The notes beneath the pieces were generated by a model. The model did not search any database and had not been told where the DNA came from. It saw only the letters and a list, made by a program, of their open reading frames with translations. Both the position numbers and the translations under genes were made by a program. Shown one piece after another: positions 19,739 through 30,377 of a stretch of 64,000 bases of DNA; within the stretch, counting starts at the first letter, position 1; every line of letters starts with the position of its first letter. The stretch spans positions 135,018 through 199,017 of the forward strand of contig NZ_MCUW01000015.1 of NCBI RefSeq assembly GCF_002873335.1, written 5' to 3'. This DNA comes from Vibrio sp. 10N.286.49.B1 (lineage in GTDB: Bacteria; Pseudomonadota; Gammaproteobacteria; Enterobacterales; Vibrionaceae).

Positions 19739-20221
19739 ATGATCATCAGTATGATAGCTGCCATGGCAGACAACCGAATTATTGGTAAAGAGAATCAAAT
19801 GCCTTGGCATCTGCCCGCCGATTTTATGTGGTTTAAGAAATGTACCATGGGTAAACCTGTGATTATGGGAAGAAAAACCTATGACTCAATTGGTCGCGCC
19901 CTTCCTGGCAGGCGTAATATTGTCGTGAGCCGAGATGCAAACCTGGCCATCGAAGGTGTCGATACGGTCACCTCGCTAGAGGAAGGTATTGCATTAGTCA
20001 GTGATGAAATTGAGGTTATGATCATTGGTGGTGGTTCGTTTTATTCACATTGCCTGCCGCTAGCAACGAAGCTTTATTTGACCTTTATTGACGCAGAGAT
20101 TGATGGGGATACTCAATTTCCACAATGGGGCGAGGATTGGATACAAACCTATAATGAGCCGTTTACTGCCAATGAAAAGAATCGCTACAACATGAATTTT
20201 GTGGTGCTTGAAAAACAATAG
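19739..20221 (+). CDS. folA: Dihydrofolate reductase
   Basis: FolA reduces dihydrofolate to tetrahydrofolate and is the trimethoprim target. The 160-residue protein starts MIISMIAAMADNRIIGKENQMPWHLPAD; the Asp of LPAD is the catalytic acid. NADPH-binding signatures KPVIMGRKTYDSIGRALPGR and MIIGGGSFY are present. The ribosome-binding site AGGA is 10 bases before the ATG, after a 16-bp tandem duplication. It is convergent with apaH. Confidence 0.97.
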   Translation: MIISMIAAMADNRIIGKENQMPWHLPADFMWFKKCTMGKPVIMGRKTYDSIGRALPGRRNIVVSRDANLAIEGVDTVTSLEEGIALVSDEIEVMIIGGGSFYSHCLPLATKLYLTFIDAEIDGDTQFPQWGEDWIQTYNEPFTANEKNRYNMNFVVLEKQ

Positions 20222-20253
20222 TAACGTATTACTAAAGCAGTAGTATTGATACG

Positions 20254-20277
20254 CTCGACGACAACATTGTCGTCGAG
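20254..20277. terminator. Stem-loop between folA and apaH
   Basis: CTCGACGACAA / TTGTCGTCGAG form an 11-bp near-perfect inverted repeat with a 2-base centre between convergent genes. No long T run follows, so termination strength is uncertain. Confidence 0.65.
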
Positions 20278-20298
20278 TCTCCTACATAGATTTAGATT

Positions 20299-21102
20299 TC
20301 ATAGCGCAGCTTGAGAAAATAGTGTTTTGTCTTCCCAGCGAATCATGGTGAGAGTCCCTCCCCAAACGCATCCAGTATCTAAGCCAATCACATCGTCACT
20401 CATGTAACCACCTAGTGCGGCCCAATGTCCAAACAGTACTGTCTTTTCAAGTGGTTGCCTTGCCGGAACCTTAAACCAAGGAATGAGTTCATTCGCTGGC
20501 ATGTCTTCAGGTGGTAATTTACAAGCCATATCTAAGCGGCCATCGTATGAGCAGAAACGCATACGTGTAAAGGCGTTGATGATGTACCTATCACGCTCTA
20601 TACCCGCTAGTTTAGAATGCCATTTATCAGGTTCATTGCTGTACATGTTTCTTATGAGAGTTTCCCAGTGGTCACTGGCCAGTTTGTCTTCAATTTCTTG
20701 TGAACACTCACGCGCGATGGGAAGGGTCCAGTCTGGAGAAATACCCGCATGACAAACAACAAAATCATCATGCTCGATAAGCAGCGGTTGCTGACGTAGC
20801 CAAGTGAGCAACTCGGTACAATCCTCCGCTTCTAATATTGGTCGTGTCTTATCTTTTGATTTAACTCGATGAACCCCCAAAGAAACCGCGAGTAGGTGAA
20901 GATCATGATTGCCAAGGCAAATCTTTGCGGAGTCGCCAAGACTTTTTAGGAAGCGCAGAGTTTCAAGGGACTTATTCCCTCTTGCGACTAAATCTCCTGC
21001 GACCCAAAGGGTGTCAAGGCTGCTATTAAACGAAACGGTAGAAAGAAGTTGTTTGAGCTCATCGAAACAACCCTGAATATCACCGACAATATAATTGGCC
21101 AC
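20299..21102 (-). CDS. apaH: Diadenosine tetraphosphatase ApaH
   Basis: ApaH cleaves Ap4A symmetrically to two ADP and also removes NpnN caps from RNA. The 267-residue metallophosphatase has the motifs YIVGDIQGCFDELKQLL, VAGDLVARG, GNHDLHLL and VCHAG. The metal-binding order is that of the PPP family (GDxxG, GDxxxRG, GNHD). It is 49 bases downstream of apaG and is usually co-transcribed with it. Confidence 0.96.
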   Translation of the reverse strand: MANYIVGDIQGCFDELKQLLSTVSFNSSLDTLWVAGDLVARGNKSLETLRFLKSLGDSAKICLGNHDLHLLAVSLGVHRVKSKDKTRPILEAEDCTELLTWLRQQPLLIEHDDFVVCHAGISPDWTLPIARECSQEIEDKLASDHWETLIRNMYSNEPDKWHSKLAGIERDRYIINAFTRMRFCSYDGRLDMACKLPPEDMPANELIPWFKVPARQPLEKTVLFGHWAALGGYMSDDVIGLDTGCVWGGTLTMIRWEDKTLFSQAAL

Positions 21103-21151
21103 ACATTACCTATAGATATTGAAAATAAAAAGAAAACAACAATGAGCAGTA

Positions 21152-21532
21152 CTAGTTAAGAATATTGGGAAGCGCTAGGCGAAAGGGCTCAACTTCGGCC
21201 GTAAATTCATGGCCTTTTTCATCTAACATAATGTAATGACCCTGCATTACACCCACGGGGGTTTCTATTGCAGTACCGCTGCTGTAGGTGTATTCGTCAT
21301 AACCTGCAATCATAGGTTGCTGACCGACGACACCTTCGCCCTCTACGGTCATTTGCTTCCCATTAGCATCGGTGATAAGCCATCGGCGACTGATCAGCTG
21401 GACGGTTTCTTTGCTGAGATTTTTGATGGTTATGATATAAGCGAAGACATAGCGATGATGATCAGGATCCGATTGTTCGGCAATATACTTAGTGTGTACT
21501 TGGCATTTTATACAAGGGGAAGAAGTGTCCAT
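21152..21532 (-). CDS. apaG: ApaG protein, Co2+/Mg2+ efflux-associated fold
   Basis: ApaG is a 126-residue fibronectin type III-like beta protein. The start [23 protein letters not shown] and the middle [20 protein letters not shown] and GVVGQQP match the family closely. Its biochemical function is not well defined; the link to cobalt/magnesium resistance comes from Salmonella genetics. It sits between rsmA, from which it is separated by a terminator, and apaH. Confidence 0.96.
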   Translation of the reverse strand: MDTSSPCIKCQVHTKYIAEQSDPDHHRYVFAYIITIKNLSKETVQLISRRWLITDANGKQMTVEGEGVVGQQPMIAGYDEYTYSSGTAIETPVGVMQGHYIMLDEKGHEFTAEVEPFRLALPNILN

Positions 21533-21549
21533 ATATCTTTCCTTTACCT

Positions 21550-21579
21550 AAAAAAACGCCCAGCACAATGTGCTAGGCG
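21550..21579 (-). terminator. Intrinsic terminator after rsmA
   Basis: On the minus strand an 11-bp stem with one mismatch (CGCC-T-AGCACA / TGTGCT-G-GGCG) is followed by seven T residues, just past the rsmA stop. It separates the lptD-surA-pdxA-rsmA run from apaGH. Confidence 0.9.
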
Positions 21580-21585
21580 AGGGGA

Positions 21586-22395
21586 TTAGTTTGTATGGTT
21601 GTCTTCAAGCCAGTTTGCCATCGCAACAAATTGCTCAAGCGTCAGGTTTTCTGGTCGCATACTTGGGTTGACACCCAACTCTTCCAGAACCTCTATGGAT
21701 AATAACGAGCGATAACAGTTTCGCACAGTTTTACGACGCTGGTTAAAGCCTTCTCTGCACACACGCTCTAGCCATTTAATGTTCTTTGCTGGGTGAGGGA
21801 GAACCTCATAAGGCATCAAGCGAACAACAGCGGAATCAACCTTTGGTGGCGGTACAAATGCAGTTGGTGGAACCTCTAGAACAGGAACAATCTTGCAGTA
21901 GTATTGTGCCATAACGGTTAAACGACCATAGGCTTTACTACCAGGGCCTGCCGCAAGACGGTTGACGACTTCTTTCTGCAGCATGAAGTGCATGTCTTGA
22001 ATGTCTTTATGAAATTCAAAAAGATGGAACATCAGCGGCGTTGAGATATTGTATGGTAGATTACCGAATATACGCAGCTTGTTGTTTGGCTTCACTAATT
22101 GGTTGAAGTCGAAACGCATTGCGTCGCCTTCATGTATCGTGAGCTTATCAGCAAGTTCTGGGTGATTACGGAGTCGCGCAGCCAAGTCACGGTCGAGCTC
22201 AATAACAGTGAACTTATCGACTTCTCTACCAACGGGTTCTGTAATTGCGCCAAGACCAGGGCCAATCTCAACCAAGTTTTGTCCTGGTCGCGGATTGATC
22301 GATGATACGATACCGTCAATGATGTACGGGTCGTTCAAAAAGTTCTGACCAAAACGCTTTTTCGCTTTGTGCCCTAAGTGGACATCATTTTTCAT
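21586..22395 (-). CDS. rsmA: 16S rRNA dimethyladenosine transferase RsmA (KsgA)
   Basis: RsmA dimethylates A1518 and A1519 in the 3' end of 16S rRNA using S-adenosylmethionine. The 269-residue protein starts [22 protein letters not shown], has the SAM-binding motif [13 protein letters not shown], and the catalytic NLPYNIST motif near residue 115. It overlaps the pdxA stop codon by four bases (ATGA), showing coupling. Confidence 0.97.
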   Translation of the reverse strand: MKNDVHLGHKAKKRFGQNFLNDPYIIDGIVSSINPRPGQNLVEIGPGLGAITEPVGREVDKFTVIELDRDLAARLRNHPELADKLTIHEGDAMRFDFNQLVKPNNKLRIFGNLPYNISTPLMFHLFEFHKDIQDMHFMLQKEVVNRLAAGPGSKAYGRLTVMAQYYCKIVPVLEVPPTAFVPPPKVDSAVVRLMPYEVLPHPAKNIKWLERVCREGFNQRRKTVRNCYRSLLSIEVLEELGVNPSMRPENLTLEQFVAMANWLEDNHTN

Positions 22396-23417
22396 TGTCT
22401 GCTCTCTACTAATTCTATCGCGTATGCTAATGCTGTCTCAAAGCTGCCAAAATCTGCAAGGCCTGTGCCTGCGAGATCTAAAGCAGTGCCATGATCAACC
22501 GACGTCCTTATAAAGGGTAGACCAAGTGTGATATTAACTGAACGACCAAAGCCCTTGTATTTAAGTACTGGGAGGACTTGATCGTGATACATACCTAAAA
22601 CAGCGTCTGCATCGCGTAAGTATTTGTCATTAAAAATCGTATCGGCGGGTAATGGGCCAATAAGATTGTAACCTTTTTCCGTACGAAGGCTTTCTAAGGT
22701 CGGTGTGATCGTATCGATCTCTTCTGAGCCAAGAACGCCATCTTCACCAGCGTGAGGGTTTAATCCACACACGTAGATGGTTGGGTGATCAATACCAAAT
22801 TTGTTGACAAGGTCGTGATGTAAAATATCAACGATACTTGCCACGCGCTCTTCGGTTATTGCGGCTGGAACCTCACTCAAAGGCAGATGGGTTGTTACTA
22901 ATGCCGTTCGTAGACCTTCAGTCGCGAGCATCATAACAACAAGCGGTGTATTTGACACCTCTGCAAAGAACTCAGTATGACCACTAAAACTCACGCCAGC
23001 GCGGTTGATCACCCCCTTATGCACAGGGCCGGTGACAATAGCATCAAATTCCCCGTTCATACAGCCTTTTGCTGCTTTTTCTAGCGTATTTAATACGTAT
23101 TGGCCGTTTGACGGATCAAGCTTTCCTGCTTGAACGGAAGTAGCAAGTGGTTCATGCAAAACGACCAGGGTTCCCGCTTTATGCGTATCATGACAAGCTG
23201 GGTTGTAGTCGAGAAGCTCGAGTGGTGTCCCTAACTGCTTGGCGCGTTCTGCAATGAGGGTTTTATCCGCACAGATGACGATCTGATAGGGCCATTCTCT
23301 TTGAGATAAAGCGACCACGAGGTCGGGACCAATCCCGGCAGGTTCACCTGCCGTGACAAGGATTCGTTTTGTCTCGCGCAACGTGGTACTCACTTCGCTA
23401 GTTGCTGGCATCGTCAT
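22392..23417 (-). CDS. pdxA: 4-hydroxythreonine-4-phosphate dehydrogenase PdxA
   Basis: PdxA makes 3-amino-1-hydroxyacetone phosphate for pyridoxal phosphate synthesis. The 341-residue protein carries [13 protein letters not shown] at the start, the metal- and substrate-binding [13 protein letters not shown] and [15 protein letters not shown], and the late [14 protein letters not shown] and [14 protein letters not shown]. Its start overlaps the surA end by 20 bases; a second ATG six bases in would shorten that to 14. The overlap suggests translation coupled to surA. Confidence 0.96.
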   Translation of the reverse strand: MTMPATSEVSTTLRETKRILVTAGEPAGIGPDLVVALSQREWPYQIVICADKTLIAERAKQLGTPLELLDYNPACHDTHKAGTLVVLHEPLATSVQAGKLDPSNGQYVLNTLEKAAKGCMNGEFDAIVTGPVHKGVINRAGVSFSGHTEFFAEVSNTPLVVMMLATEGLRTALVTTHLPLSEVPAAITEERVASIVDILHHDLVNKFGIDHPTIYVCGLNPHAGEDGVLGSEEIDTITPTLESLRTEKGYNLIGPLPADTIFNDKYLRDADAVLGMYHDQVLPVLKYKGFGRSVNITLGLPFIRTSVDHGTALDLAGTGLADFGSFETALAYAIELVESRQ

Positions 23418-24702
23418 CTTCCTCGTCCGTAATCATCTCAACAAATGCACTGGCTCGGATCTCTTGCATCCAAGCGGAGGCTTCTTCATTAAATTTACGA
23501 TTGAATAAGATGCGATACGCTCGGTTTTGCATTGCTGAACCTGTTTTGTCTACGTCACGTCGGTCAAGGACTTCAACAATATGCCAGCCATGTACCGTTT
23601 TAAATGGAGCGCTAATTTGACCAATAGGCAGTGTTTCTACTTGGTGTTTAAACTCAGGTACATACAACTCTGGGGTTTGGTAACCTAACTCACCACCTTG
23701 TGCTGCAGAGCCCGGGTCAGCACTGTATTGCTCTGCTAATTCGGCAAATGTGGCCTCACCGGATTGAATCTTCTGGATATAGCTGTTGAGGGCACGCTTG
23801 ACGCCTTCGTCACTTAAAATAACGGTCGGTTTGATCAGGATATGGCGTGCATTAACCTCAGTAACCGACACGGTTTCTAAGCCTTTGACATCTTCAATCT
23901 TTAAGATGTGGAAACCGACACCACTGCGAAATGGACCAATGATGCTACCTTTTGTCTGCATTTTGATTTGATCCGCAAAAATGGTGGGCATCTCTTCTTT
24001 ACGCATCCAGCCCCAATCACCACCCTCAAGTGCTTTTGGGCCTTTTGAGTAGGTATAAGCCATGGTTGAAAAATCTTCACCATTATTGAGTTTGGCCACG
24101 ATATCTTTGGCTTGTGCTTCGACTTCGTTTTTATCTTCGCCATCGTTAAAACGTAGTTGGATATGACGAATTTTATAGGTTACTGTGGCGTTGCTTTCTT
24201 GCGCTAAGATTTCAGCGAGGTTATCCACCTCTGCTGGTAAAATATTAATACGTTGCCTGACCATCGCGTTGCGAGCCTCACTGGCAGCAATCTCATCACG
24301 AATCTGTTCACGAAAAGAGCCCCAACTTAACCCCTCTTCAGTGACAGTTTGACGTAACTCTTCTACGGTTTGTTTGTTGTTTTTAGCGATGTCTTTGAGG
24401 GTATCCTCAAGGCGATTATCGTCAATCCGAACACCAATTCGTTCTGCTTCTTGAAGTTGAAGTTTCTCAAGAATCAATTTATCTAGGATTTGTTCTTGTA
24501 TGATGTCTTGTGACGGCAATTCTTGATTATTTTTCTTCGCATTGGCGAAGAGCGTTTTAGTCGCTGAATCAATGTCGCTTTGTAAAATTACGCCATCGTT
24601 AACTACGATACGCACTCGATCTAGTTCTACTGGTGCAGCAAAGGCGCTCAGCGTCACGGCTGCGAGTAAAAGGGAAGAGAGAATCTTACTTGTTAATTTC
24701 AT
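23398..24702 (-). CDS. surA: Periplasmic chaperone and peptidyl-prolyl isomerase SurA
   Basis: SurA escorts outer-membrane beta-barrel proteins, including LptD, across the periplasm. The 434-residue protein has a signal peptide ([22 protein letters not shown]) and two parvulin domains, of which the second contains the typical [15 protein letters not shown] and [13 protein letters not shown] chose the ATG at 24702, with TAGGAA 7 bases upstream, since a later-starting signal peptide there is standard; nine further codons upstream lack signal-peptide character. It lies 108 bases downstream of lptD. Confidence 0.95.
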   Translation of the reverse strand: MKLTSKILSSLLLAAVTLSAFAAPVELDRVRIVVNDGVILQSDIDSATKTLFANAKKNNQELPSQDIIQEQILDKLILEKLQLQEAERIGVRIDDNRLEDTLKDIAKNNKQTVEELRQTVTEEGLSWGSFREQIRDEIAASEARNAMVRQRINILPAEVDNLAEILAQESNATVTYKIRHIQLRFNDGEDKNEVEAQAKDIVAKLNNGEDFSTMAYTYSKGPKALEGGDWGWMRKEEMPTIFADQIKMQTKGSIIGPFRSGVGFHILKIEDVKGLETVSVTEVNARHILIKPTVILSDEGVKRALNSYIQKIQSGEATFAELAEQYSADPGSAAQGGELGYQTPELYVPEFKHQVETLPIGQISAPFKTVHGWHIVEVLDRRDVDKTGSAMQNRAYRILFNRKFNEEASAWMQEIRASAFVEMITDEEDDDASN

Positions 24703-24810
24703 CGATATTCCTAATGTAAACTTCACCAACTGTCGTTATGTGACTAAGAGTCGATGAAGCGTATAAAGTTCCTAGCATGACTTTGTTACGTGATCACTCG
24801 TGAGTGAGGC

Positions 24811-27132
24811 TTAGTCATTTAGAATAAATGGTCGGCCATACTTCAGGGCGTTACCGTCAGGTGGCTCAGGTGCTTTTGAACTGCCGCCAAGTCCGGTAAT
24901 ACCAAAGCTCAAGCGAACATTGTCTTCGAAGTTTGCACCGCCGATACCAACAATGCCTGACTCCCAACTTCTTAATTGTCGGCTGTAGTCTACACCGAGA
25001 TACCAACAGTCGGAGTGGTATTCGAGTTTCGCTAGCCATTCGACGGACACTTTTTCGGTCATGTCGTAGTAATACTGTCCGGTTGCTATCCAGTTTTTAT
25101 TCACTTGATAGCCGCCCATCAGGCCAACTTGGTTAATGCCGCTTCTTGTCAGTTTATCAAGTTCATCCGTGGTATAGCTATTAACACTCTCGATATATTC
25201 TTTGGTGACATAACGGTAGTTCGCTTGAATAAAGTCATCTTGAATGCGGTATTCAATCGCACTATTGGCGAGGGACACGGCTGAAGAGTCGATATCGTAT
25301 TGGACGCCTCCATGGTAGGAGATGCGGTCATTGTAGATAAAGTCTGTTTCTACCGCCCACGATGAGTAGTTCGAATTGGCATCATCATTAGAGGTGTTTG
25401 GATTTTTATTGGCCACGTCTAGGTAATAAATCTGACCAAATGAGATAGCAAGGCGTTCTTTTTGTCCATCATCATAAAAACGCGATGTTGCACCGTAGCT
25501 GATCTGATTGGCCGCTGCAATCTTATCGACACCACTGTATCGGCGACTACGGAACAAGCCATAGTAATCGGTTTGAAGCAAGGTGGTATCGTAGTTGTAG
25601 ATGTTACTTTGATCAACCTCAGGTACATACAGGTACTGAATTTGCGGTTCTAGGGTTTGTGTATAGCCTTTTACAAAGGCCGTATCACGCTCGAGCACCA
25701 CCCCTGCATGAGTTCTAAATTCAGGAAGCGACCGCGTGACCGTTTCGTCTAAGTCGGCGACAATCGTGGGGTCACGACCGTCTAGATCTTGTTGATAATG
25801 AGTCAGCAGGTAGCGCGCTTCTGTGGTCCATGTGCCCCAGGTGTTTGATAAAGGCAGCGTGAAGCCTGGCTCCACGTGCACACGTGTTGCAGACGGTTTG
25901 TCTTCGTCGTCTGTCTCAAACCTAGAAATATGGCTCACCATGTCAAAGTTGACGGTGCTGTAAATATCGGGACGATAGTAGTTAAACTCGAATTGAGGCA
26001 TCAATTGGTAAGGCTTGGTGTCGTCAACCAGAATTTGGAAATCTTGCACGGTGAGCGCCGCATCCCAATACTTGTCACGGTAACCGAGACTGCCCTTTTG
26101 AGATAGCTGCCCTTCAGAGCGACTACCTACGCTGGAGTCTAAGTCCTGAAAGTAGTCGTTGTCACTGACTTGGGAGTAGTCAAGGTCTAGCTTCCAATGC
26201 TCACCAAAACGACTGTTATTTTTATACTGGACAGCCCAGCGATCACCATATTCAGGGTATTTGTCATCGTTCGCTAAATATTCGGCATCCAGTGTTCCAT
26301 TACTGGTTCCGGTGAGATAGCGAAGATTACCTTTGAGTTGGAGTCCACGTGTCTGCATATAGTGGAACGTGGTCAGTAGGTCGTAGTTTGGTGCAAGATT
26401 CCAATAGACCGGAACCTGTAATTCAAGACCGTTTTTTGACCCCAAAGATAACGATGGGAACAAGACGCCGGTCTTTCGTTTACCACTGATTGGCATGCTC
26501 ATATAAGGCATATAGAAGATAGGGACATCCTTCACTTCTACACGGCTGCCGTATAGGGTTGCGACCTCAGCTTCTTGGTCGACTTTTATATCGTCAGCAA
26601 GAAATCGCCAAGAATTGTCATCCTCTGGACAGGTAGTAATTGAGCCGTCCTCGATTTGATACATCGATTTGCCCGTTTTAGAGACATAGACTGCTTCACC
26701 ACGGCCGCCGCCACATAGCATTTTATAGGTGCTATTTTCAGCTGTGATTTCATCTTTGTTGAGATTGTTGGTGATTTTATCGGAGACGGTTTTTAGTTGC
26801 CCGTCTTCTAGGGTGACGTTTCCTTCCGCCACGACGATATTTTCATCCTGATGCAGCGTCACGCTGTCGGCAGTAATGGTTTTATTGCCCTGAACCACCA
26901 CAACGTCACCTTTATAGGTCGCACGTTTGCCATTGATCGCCTCTAATGAGTTTGCTTCAATGTTGATTGGCTCTTGATTGGAGTCGGAACTTTGGGCAGT
27001 ATCAACAGAGCACTGGTCTGTTGGTGGCATACTTTGCCCTTTATTTGTCGATGTATCTTCGGCGTGTGCGTAAGACGCGAGCAGCGCAGCAGCAATAGAG
27101 GCCGCTAGATATGAGCGTGAATAACGTGACAT
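24811..27132 (-). CDS. lptD: LPS-assembly outer-membrane protein LptD
   Basis: LptD inserts lipopolysaccharide into the outer leaflet together with LptE. The 773-residue protein has a signal peptide (cleavage near SYAHAED), an N-terminal OstA/LptA-like domain with NIEANSLEAINGKRATYKGDVVV, and a C-terminal beta barrel. Cysteines lie near residues 41, 140 and 169 and one near 716 in HSDCWYLGVDY. E. coli LptD has two adjacent C-terminal cysteines for its disulfides, so the single one here suggests a simpler disulfide pattern. It is divergent from djlA and begins the lptD-surA-pdxA-rsmA run. Confidence 0.96.
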   Translation of the reverse strand: MSRYSRSYLAASIAAALLASYAHAEDTSTNKGQSMPPTDQCSVDTAQSSDSNQEPINIEANSLEAINGKRATYKGDVVVVQGNKTITADSVTLHQDENIVVAEGNVTLEDGQLKTVSDKITNNLNKDEITAENSTYKMLCGGGRGEAVYVSKTGKSMYQIEDGSITTCPEDDNSWRFLADDIKVDQEAEVATLYGSRVEVKDVPIFYMPYMSMPISGKRKTGVLFPSLSLGSKNGLELQVPVYWNLAPNYDLLTTFHYMQTRGLQLKGNLRYLTGTSNGTLDAEYLANDDKYPEYGDRWAVQYKNNSRFGEHWKLDLDYSQVSDNDYFQDLDSSVGSRSEGQLSQKGSLGYRDKYWDAALTVQDFQILVDDTKPYQLMPQFEFNYYRPDIYSTVNFDMVSHISRFETDDEDKPSATRVHVEPGFTLPLSNTWGTWTTEARYLLTHYQQDLDGRDPTIVADLDETVTRSLPEFRTHAGVVLERDTAFVKGYTQTLEPQIQYLYVPEVDQSNIYNYDTTLLQTDYYGLFRSRRYSGVDKIAAANQISYGATSRFYDDGQKERLAISFGQIYYLDVANKNPNTSNDDANSNYSSWAVETDFIYNDRISYHGGVQYDIDSSAVSLANSAIEYRIQDDFIQANYRYVTKEYIESVNSYTTDELDKLTRSGINQVGLMGGYQVNKNWIATGQYYYDMTEKVSVEWLAKLEYHSDCWYLGVDYSRQLRSWESGIVGIGGANFEDNVRLSFGITGLGGSSKAPEPPDGNALKYGRPFILND

Positions 27133-27291
27133 CGAGTTGTACTATCCTGTTTAACTTGATTCATTCTATTGAATTCGATTGATATTGAATCGTATATAAG
27201 ACGGTTCCTATCATAAAGGAAATTGACCTTACAGACACTAGTAGACTGCGAATCAACGCAAAAATTCATAGATAGAGAGCACATAATACAA

Positions 27292-28125
27292 ATGATTGGA
27301 AAAATTTTAGGTGTATTCTTTGGCATGCTGTTCGGCGGAGCACTGGGTGCTTTGTTTGGATTGTTTCTGGGGCATCAGTTTGATAAAGCCAGGCGAATCA
27401 ACCGTGGCGGGTTTAATCGCGGGGGCTTTGGCGGTGTCAACCAAGAAGAGCGCCAACAAGAGTTTCTGAATTCGGCGTACTCCGTCATGGGGCATGTTGC
27501 TAAAGCTAAAGGCCAGGTTACGGCCGAGGAGATTCAGCTTGCGACCATCATGATGGATCGCATGAACCTTAATAGTGAGCAAAAAAAACAAGCTCAGAAT
27601 GCCTTTAGAGAAGGTAAAGAAGCCGACTTTCCTCTCGACCGTATTCTCGACAAGGTCAGGATCTCGTCTGGCGGTCGCCATGATTTATTGCAATTCTTTT
27701 TAGAGCTGCAGATATCAGCCGCGTTTGCTGATGGCAGTATTCATCCGAGCGAGCGAGACGTACTGCATCGAATTGCAAAAGGATTAGGTTTTTCTGCTGA
27801 GCAGCTGGAACAACGACTGCGCATGCAAGAGGCGGCATTTCGTTTCCAACAAGGGGGCGGCCAATATCAAGGCGGTCAATCCGGCGGTTGGCAACAAGCG
27901 AGCAGTGCTTCTCAGCTCTCTGATGCCTATAATGTACTTGGCGTAGATGAATCGGCGGATGCGAAAACGTTAAAACGTGCTCACCGCAAGCTAATGAATG
28001 AACATCACCCCGATAAGCTTATGGCTAAAGGCTTGCCACCAGAAATGATGAATGTGGCAAAAGAAAAATCGCAAGAAATTCAAACGGCCTATGACTTAAT
28101 TAAAAAAGCGAAAGGGTTTAAATAA
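27292..28125 (+). CDS. djlA: Membrane-anchored co-chaperone DjlA
   Basis: DjlA is a DnaJ-like partner of DnaK at the inner membrane. The 277-residue protein has an N-terminal membrane helix (IGKILGVFFGMLFGGALGAL) with Gly repeats, a central TerB-like helical domain (residues 60-175), a Gln/Gly-rich linker near 190, and a C-terminal J domain with the HPD triad in NEHHPDKLM. I start at 27292, where the membrane segment begins; the frame is open 23 codons upstream without family character. The stop codon overlaps the next gene by one base. Confidence 0.95.
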   Translation: MIGKILGVFFGMLFGGALGALFGLFLGHQFDKARRINRGGFNRGGFGGVNQEERQQEFLNSAYSVMGHVAKAKGQVTAEEIQLATIMMDRMNLNSEQKKQAQNAFREGKEADFPLDRILDKVRISSGGRHDLLQFFLELQISAAFADGSIHPSERDVLHRIAKGLGFSAEQLEQRLRMQEAAFRFQQGGGQYQGGQSGGWQQASSASQLSDAYNVLGVDESADAKTLKRAHRKLMNEHHPDKLMAKGLPPEMMNVAKEKSQEIQTAYDLIKKAKGFK

Positions 28126-28667
28126 TGATGGAATACAAGGATGTATTATCGTTTTGGTTTGAAGAACTTAGTGCAAGTGATTGGTTTTCGGGAGCGAGCG
28201 AGATTGATAGTTTGATCGCGGATCGATTTAGCCATACTCATACCATAGCGGCGGCGGGCGGGCTGCATTCATGGCGCACCAACGCTCAAGGCCGTCTGGC
28301 AGAGATCATCGTCTTAGATCAGTTCTCTCGAAACTTGTATCGAGGGAAGCCGGGGGCTTTTTCTTCTGACACGGTCGCGTTGGTGCTTGCTCAGGAGTGC
28401 ATTGCATTAGGGGTAGATAAAGACCTTCCCGCCAACGAACGTACGTTTCTTTACATGCCTTTCATGCACAGTGAGTCGTTAAAGATTCACGAGCATGCGG
28501 TACGACTGTTTACCGACAATGGCGTAGAATCTACTCTCGATTTTGAATTGCGCCACAAAGCGATTATTGAGCAGTTTGGTCGTTACCCGCACCGTAATGA
28601 GATCTTGGGACGGGAGTCGACCTCGAAAGAACGGGCGTTTTTGACACAACCGGGATCAAGCTTTTAA
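28125..28667 (+). CDS. DUF924 family protein
   Basis: This 180-residue protein belongs to DUF924, a soluble helical family with a TPR-like fold. Recognisable features are FWFEELSASDWF near the start, the conserved LAEIIVLDQFSRNLYRG near residue 65, and FLYMPFMHSESL near 110. No biochemical function is known to me. Its start codon overlaps the djlA stop, so the two are translated from one message; an ATG three bases later is equally possible as the start. Confidence 0.88.
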   Translation: MMEYKDVLSFWFEELSASDWFSGASEIDSLIADRFSHTHTIAAAGGLHSWRTNAQGRLAEIIVLDQFSRNLYRGKPGAFSSDTVALVLAQECIALGVDKDLPANERTFLYMPFMHSESLKIHEHAVRLFTDNGVESTLDFELRHKAIIEQFGRYPHRNEILGRESTSKERAFLTQPGSSF

Positions 28668-28755
28668 TCTATCCGCTTACTAAAACGGCAGCGCTAAGAT
28701 GCGATATTGAGTCTATCCGCTTTGTGCTGCCTGCTCCGTACGGTGTGGGATGAGG

Positions 28756-29535
28756 CTATTTAGCATTGAGATCCCAATTATAGTCGTAATCAACCTTTCC
28801 CCTATAAGCGTCAAACTCCGGTCGATACTGACTGATGTGTGCGTTCACACCACCATCAGCGGCAAAGTCACTCGCAAACCATTCATAAATAGAAGAGAGC
28901 GTCGCCTTGCTTGATTGTAGGTTGACGCCTTTGTCGCTGTTGATAAATTGCGTTGCCGCTTGTTCGAGAAGTACATCCGTATTCATAGAAGTAAACGCTT
29001 GTGGTTGAAGGTTTGGGCAACCGAGACTGGCACAATTCACCGCGTAATGCGTGCGTGGGTCATTCCATATTGGGCGAAGGATTCGATGTTCAATATCATT
29101 TAGCGTGAGTGCCTTACCTGAGATGGTGACGACATCATCTCCCCATGGTCCAAAGCTAAACAGTCCACCGAGCTTGGTAATCGATTTGGTTGGATAATTA
29201 TCAAGGATAAGGTCAACGGTAATCGCGTTATATAAATTCACCCAGTACGCATATTGCTCGGCTTTGTTTAGCTGCTTGGGATCCGTTTCCGCTAATTGTG
29301 CAATGTATTGCTTGAGATTTTGCTTGTCATTGGAAGACACTCGAACGTAACGCAGCAGTGTATTGTCGCCCTCGCTAACGAGATAACGGTCCAAAAACGT
29401 TTGCCATTGTTGATGAGAAACCACTTGGCTATTGGCTTCATTACTGACATTCCAGAATGCCCAAAGTTCGGACTTGGGTGCGGCGATCACATTAGTGGCA
29501 AGGAAAAGAATAAGAAGCGATAACAGTCGAGTCAT
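28756..29535 (-). CDS. DUF547 domain protein, exported
   Basis: The 259-residue protein has a signal peptide (MTRLLSLLILFLATNVIAAP) and a DUF547 domain with AYWVNLYNAITVDLILDNYP near 105-125 and HYAVNCASLGCPNL with a Cys pair near residue 170. DUF547 is widespread in bacteria and plants but its activity is not defined. It stands between the DUF924 gene (convergent) and the leu operon. A periplasmic location is likely. Confidence 0.85.
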   Translation of the reverse strand: MTRLLSLLILFLATNVIAAPKSELWAFWNVSNEANSQVVSHQQWQTFLDRYLVSEGDNTLLRYVRVSSNDKQNLKQYIAQLAETDPKQLNKAEQYAYWVNLYNAITVDLILDNYPTKSITKLGGLFSFGPWGDDVVTISGKALTLNDIEHRILRPIWNDPRTHYAVNCASLGCPNLQPQAFTSMNTDVLLEQAATQFINSDKGVNLQSSKATLSSIYEWFASDFAADGGVNAHISQYRPEFDAYRGKVDYDYNWDLNAK

Positions 29536-29710
29536 AGTCAGTATGTCCGTATTGAGAGCGATATTTTAAAAGACCCAATTTAAAGCGATTTTCTTTCAAT
29601 GTGAGTAAAAAAACACTCAAATTAAATGGAGTCACGTTGATAGTTTTAGTCGTACAGAGAGGAGTTTAGACGCTGAAAGGGTAATGTGATGATAGCGTTT
29701 TTATTCGTAT

Positions 29711-29737
29711 AAAAAATCCCGGCATAAGGGCCGGGAT
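29711..29737 (-). terminator. Intrinsic terminator of the leu operon
   Basis: On the minus strand the stem ATCCCGGC / GCCGGGAT with a 6-base loop is followed by six T residues, about 25 bases after the leuD stop. Confidence 0.92.
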
Positions 29738-29761
29738 AATAAGCGGTTAATGGCTGATAAA

Positions 29762-30364
29762 TTACTTCAAAAAACTCGGGATCTGAGCTTCGTACGCCGC
29801 TATTTTATCAGCGTGTTGAAGGGTTAAGCCAATATTATCAAGGCCGTTGAGTAGGCAGTGACGACGGAACTCGTCAATCTCAAATTGGTATACTTTGCCG
29901 TCGGCCTTAACTGTCATAGATTCAAGGTCAACGGTGATCTCTGCACCTTCATTGTTGGCAACAAAAGTGAATAACTCATCCACTTCTTGTTCCGTAAGGC
30001 GAACAGGGATCATCTGATTGTTGATCGAGTTGCCATAAAAAATATCGGCAAAACTTGGGGCTATCATGACTTGAATACCATAATCGGCTAGCGCCCATGG
30101 AGCATGCTCTCGAGATGAACCACAGCCAAAGTTTTCGCGTGCAAGTAAAATACTCGCACCTTGGTAGCGAGGGGCATTCATGATGAATTCAGGGTTTGGT
30201 TGCTGACCTGCATTATCGAGGAAGCGCCAGTCGTTGAAGAGGTGCTGGCCAAATCCAGTACGCGTCACTTTTTGTAGAAATTGCTTCGGAATGATCGCAT
30301 CGGTATCAATATTCGCGATATCCAAAGGGACGACTAATCCGGTGTGCTGTTTAAAACCTGTCAT
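29762..30364 (-). CDS. leuD: 3-isopropylmalate dehydratase small subunit
   Basis: LeuD pairs with LeuC to isomerise 2-isopropylmalate to 3-isopropylmalate in leucine synthesis. The 200-residue protein starts [22 protein letters not shown] and has the swivel-domain signature [13 protein letters not shown]. The ATG at 30364 lies 13 bases after the leuC stop and has AAGGAA upstream; a 17-codon upstream extension overlaps leuC and is not family-like. It is the last gene of leuLABCD. Confidence 0.97.
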   Translation of the reverse strand: MTGFKQHTGLVVPLDIANIDTDAIIPKQFLQKVTRTGFGQHLFNDWRFLDNAGQQPNPEFIMNAPRYQGASILLARENFGCGSSREHAPWALADYGIQVMIAPSFADIFYGNSINNQMIPVRLTEQEVDELFTFVANNEGAEITVDLESMTVKADGKVYQFEIDEFRRHCLLNGLDNIGLTLQHADKIAAYEAQIPSFLK

Positions 30365-30377
30365 GTGTAATTCCTTA

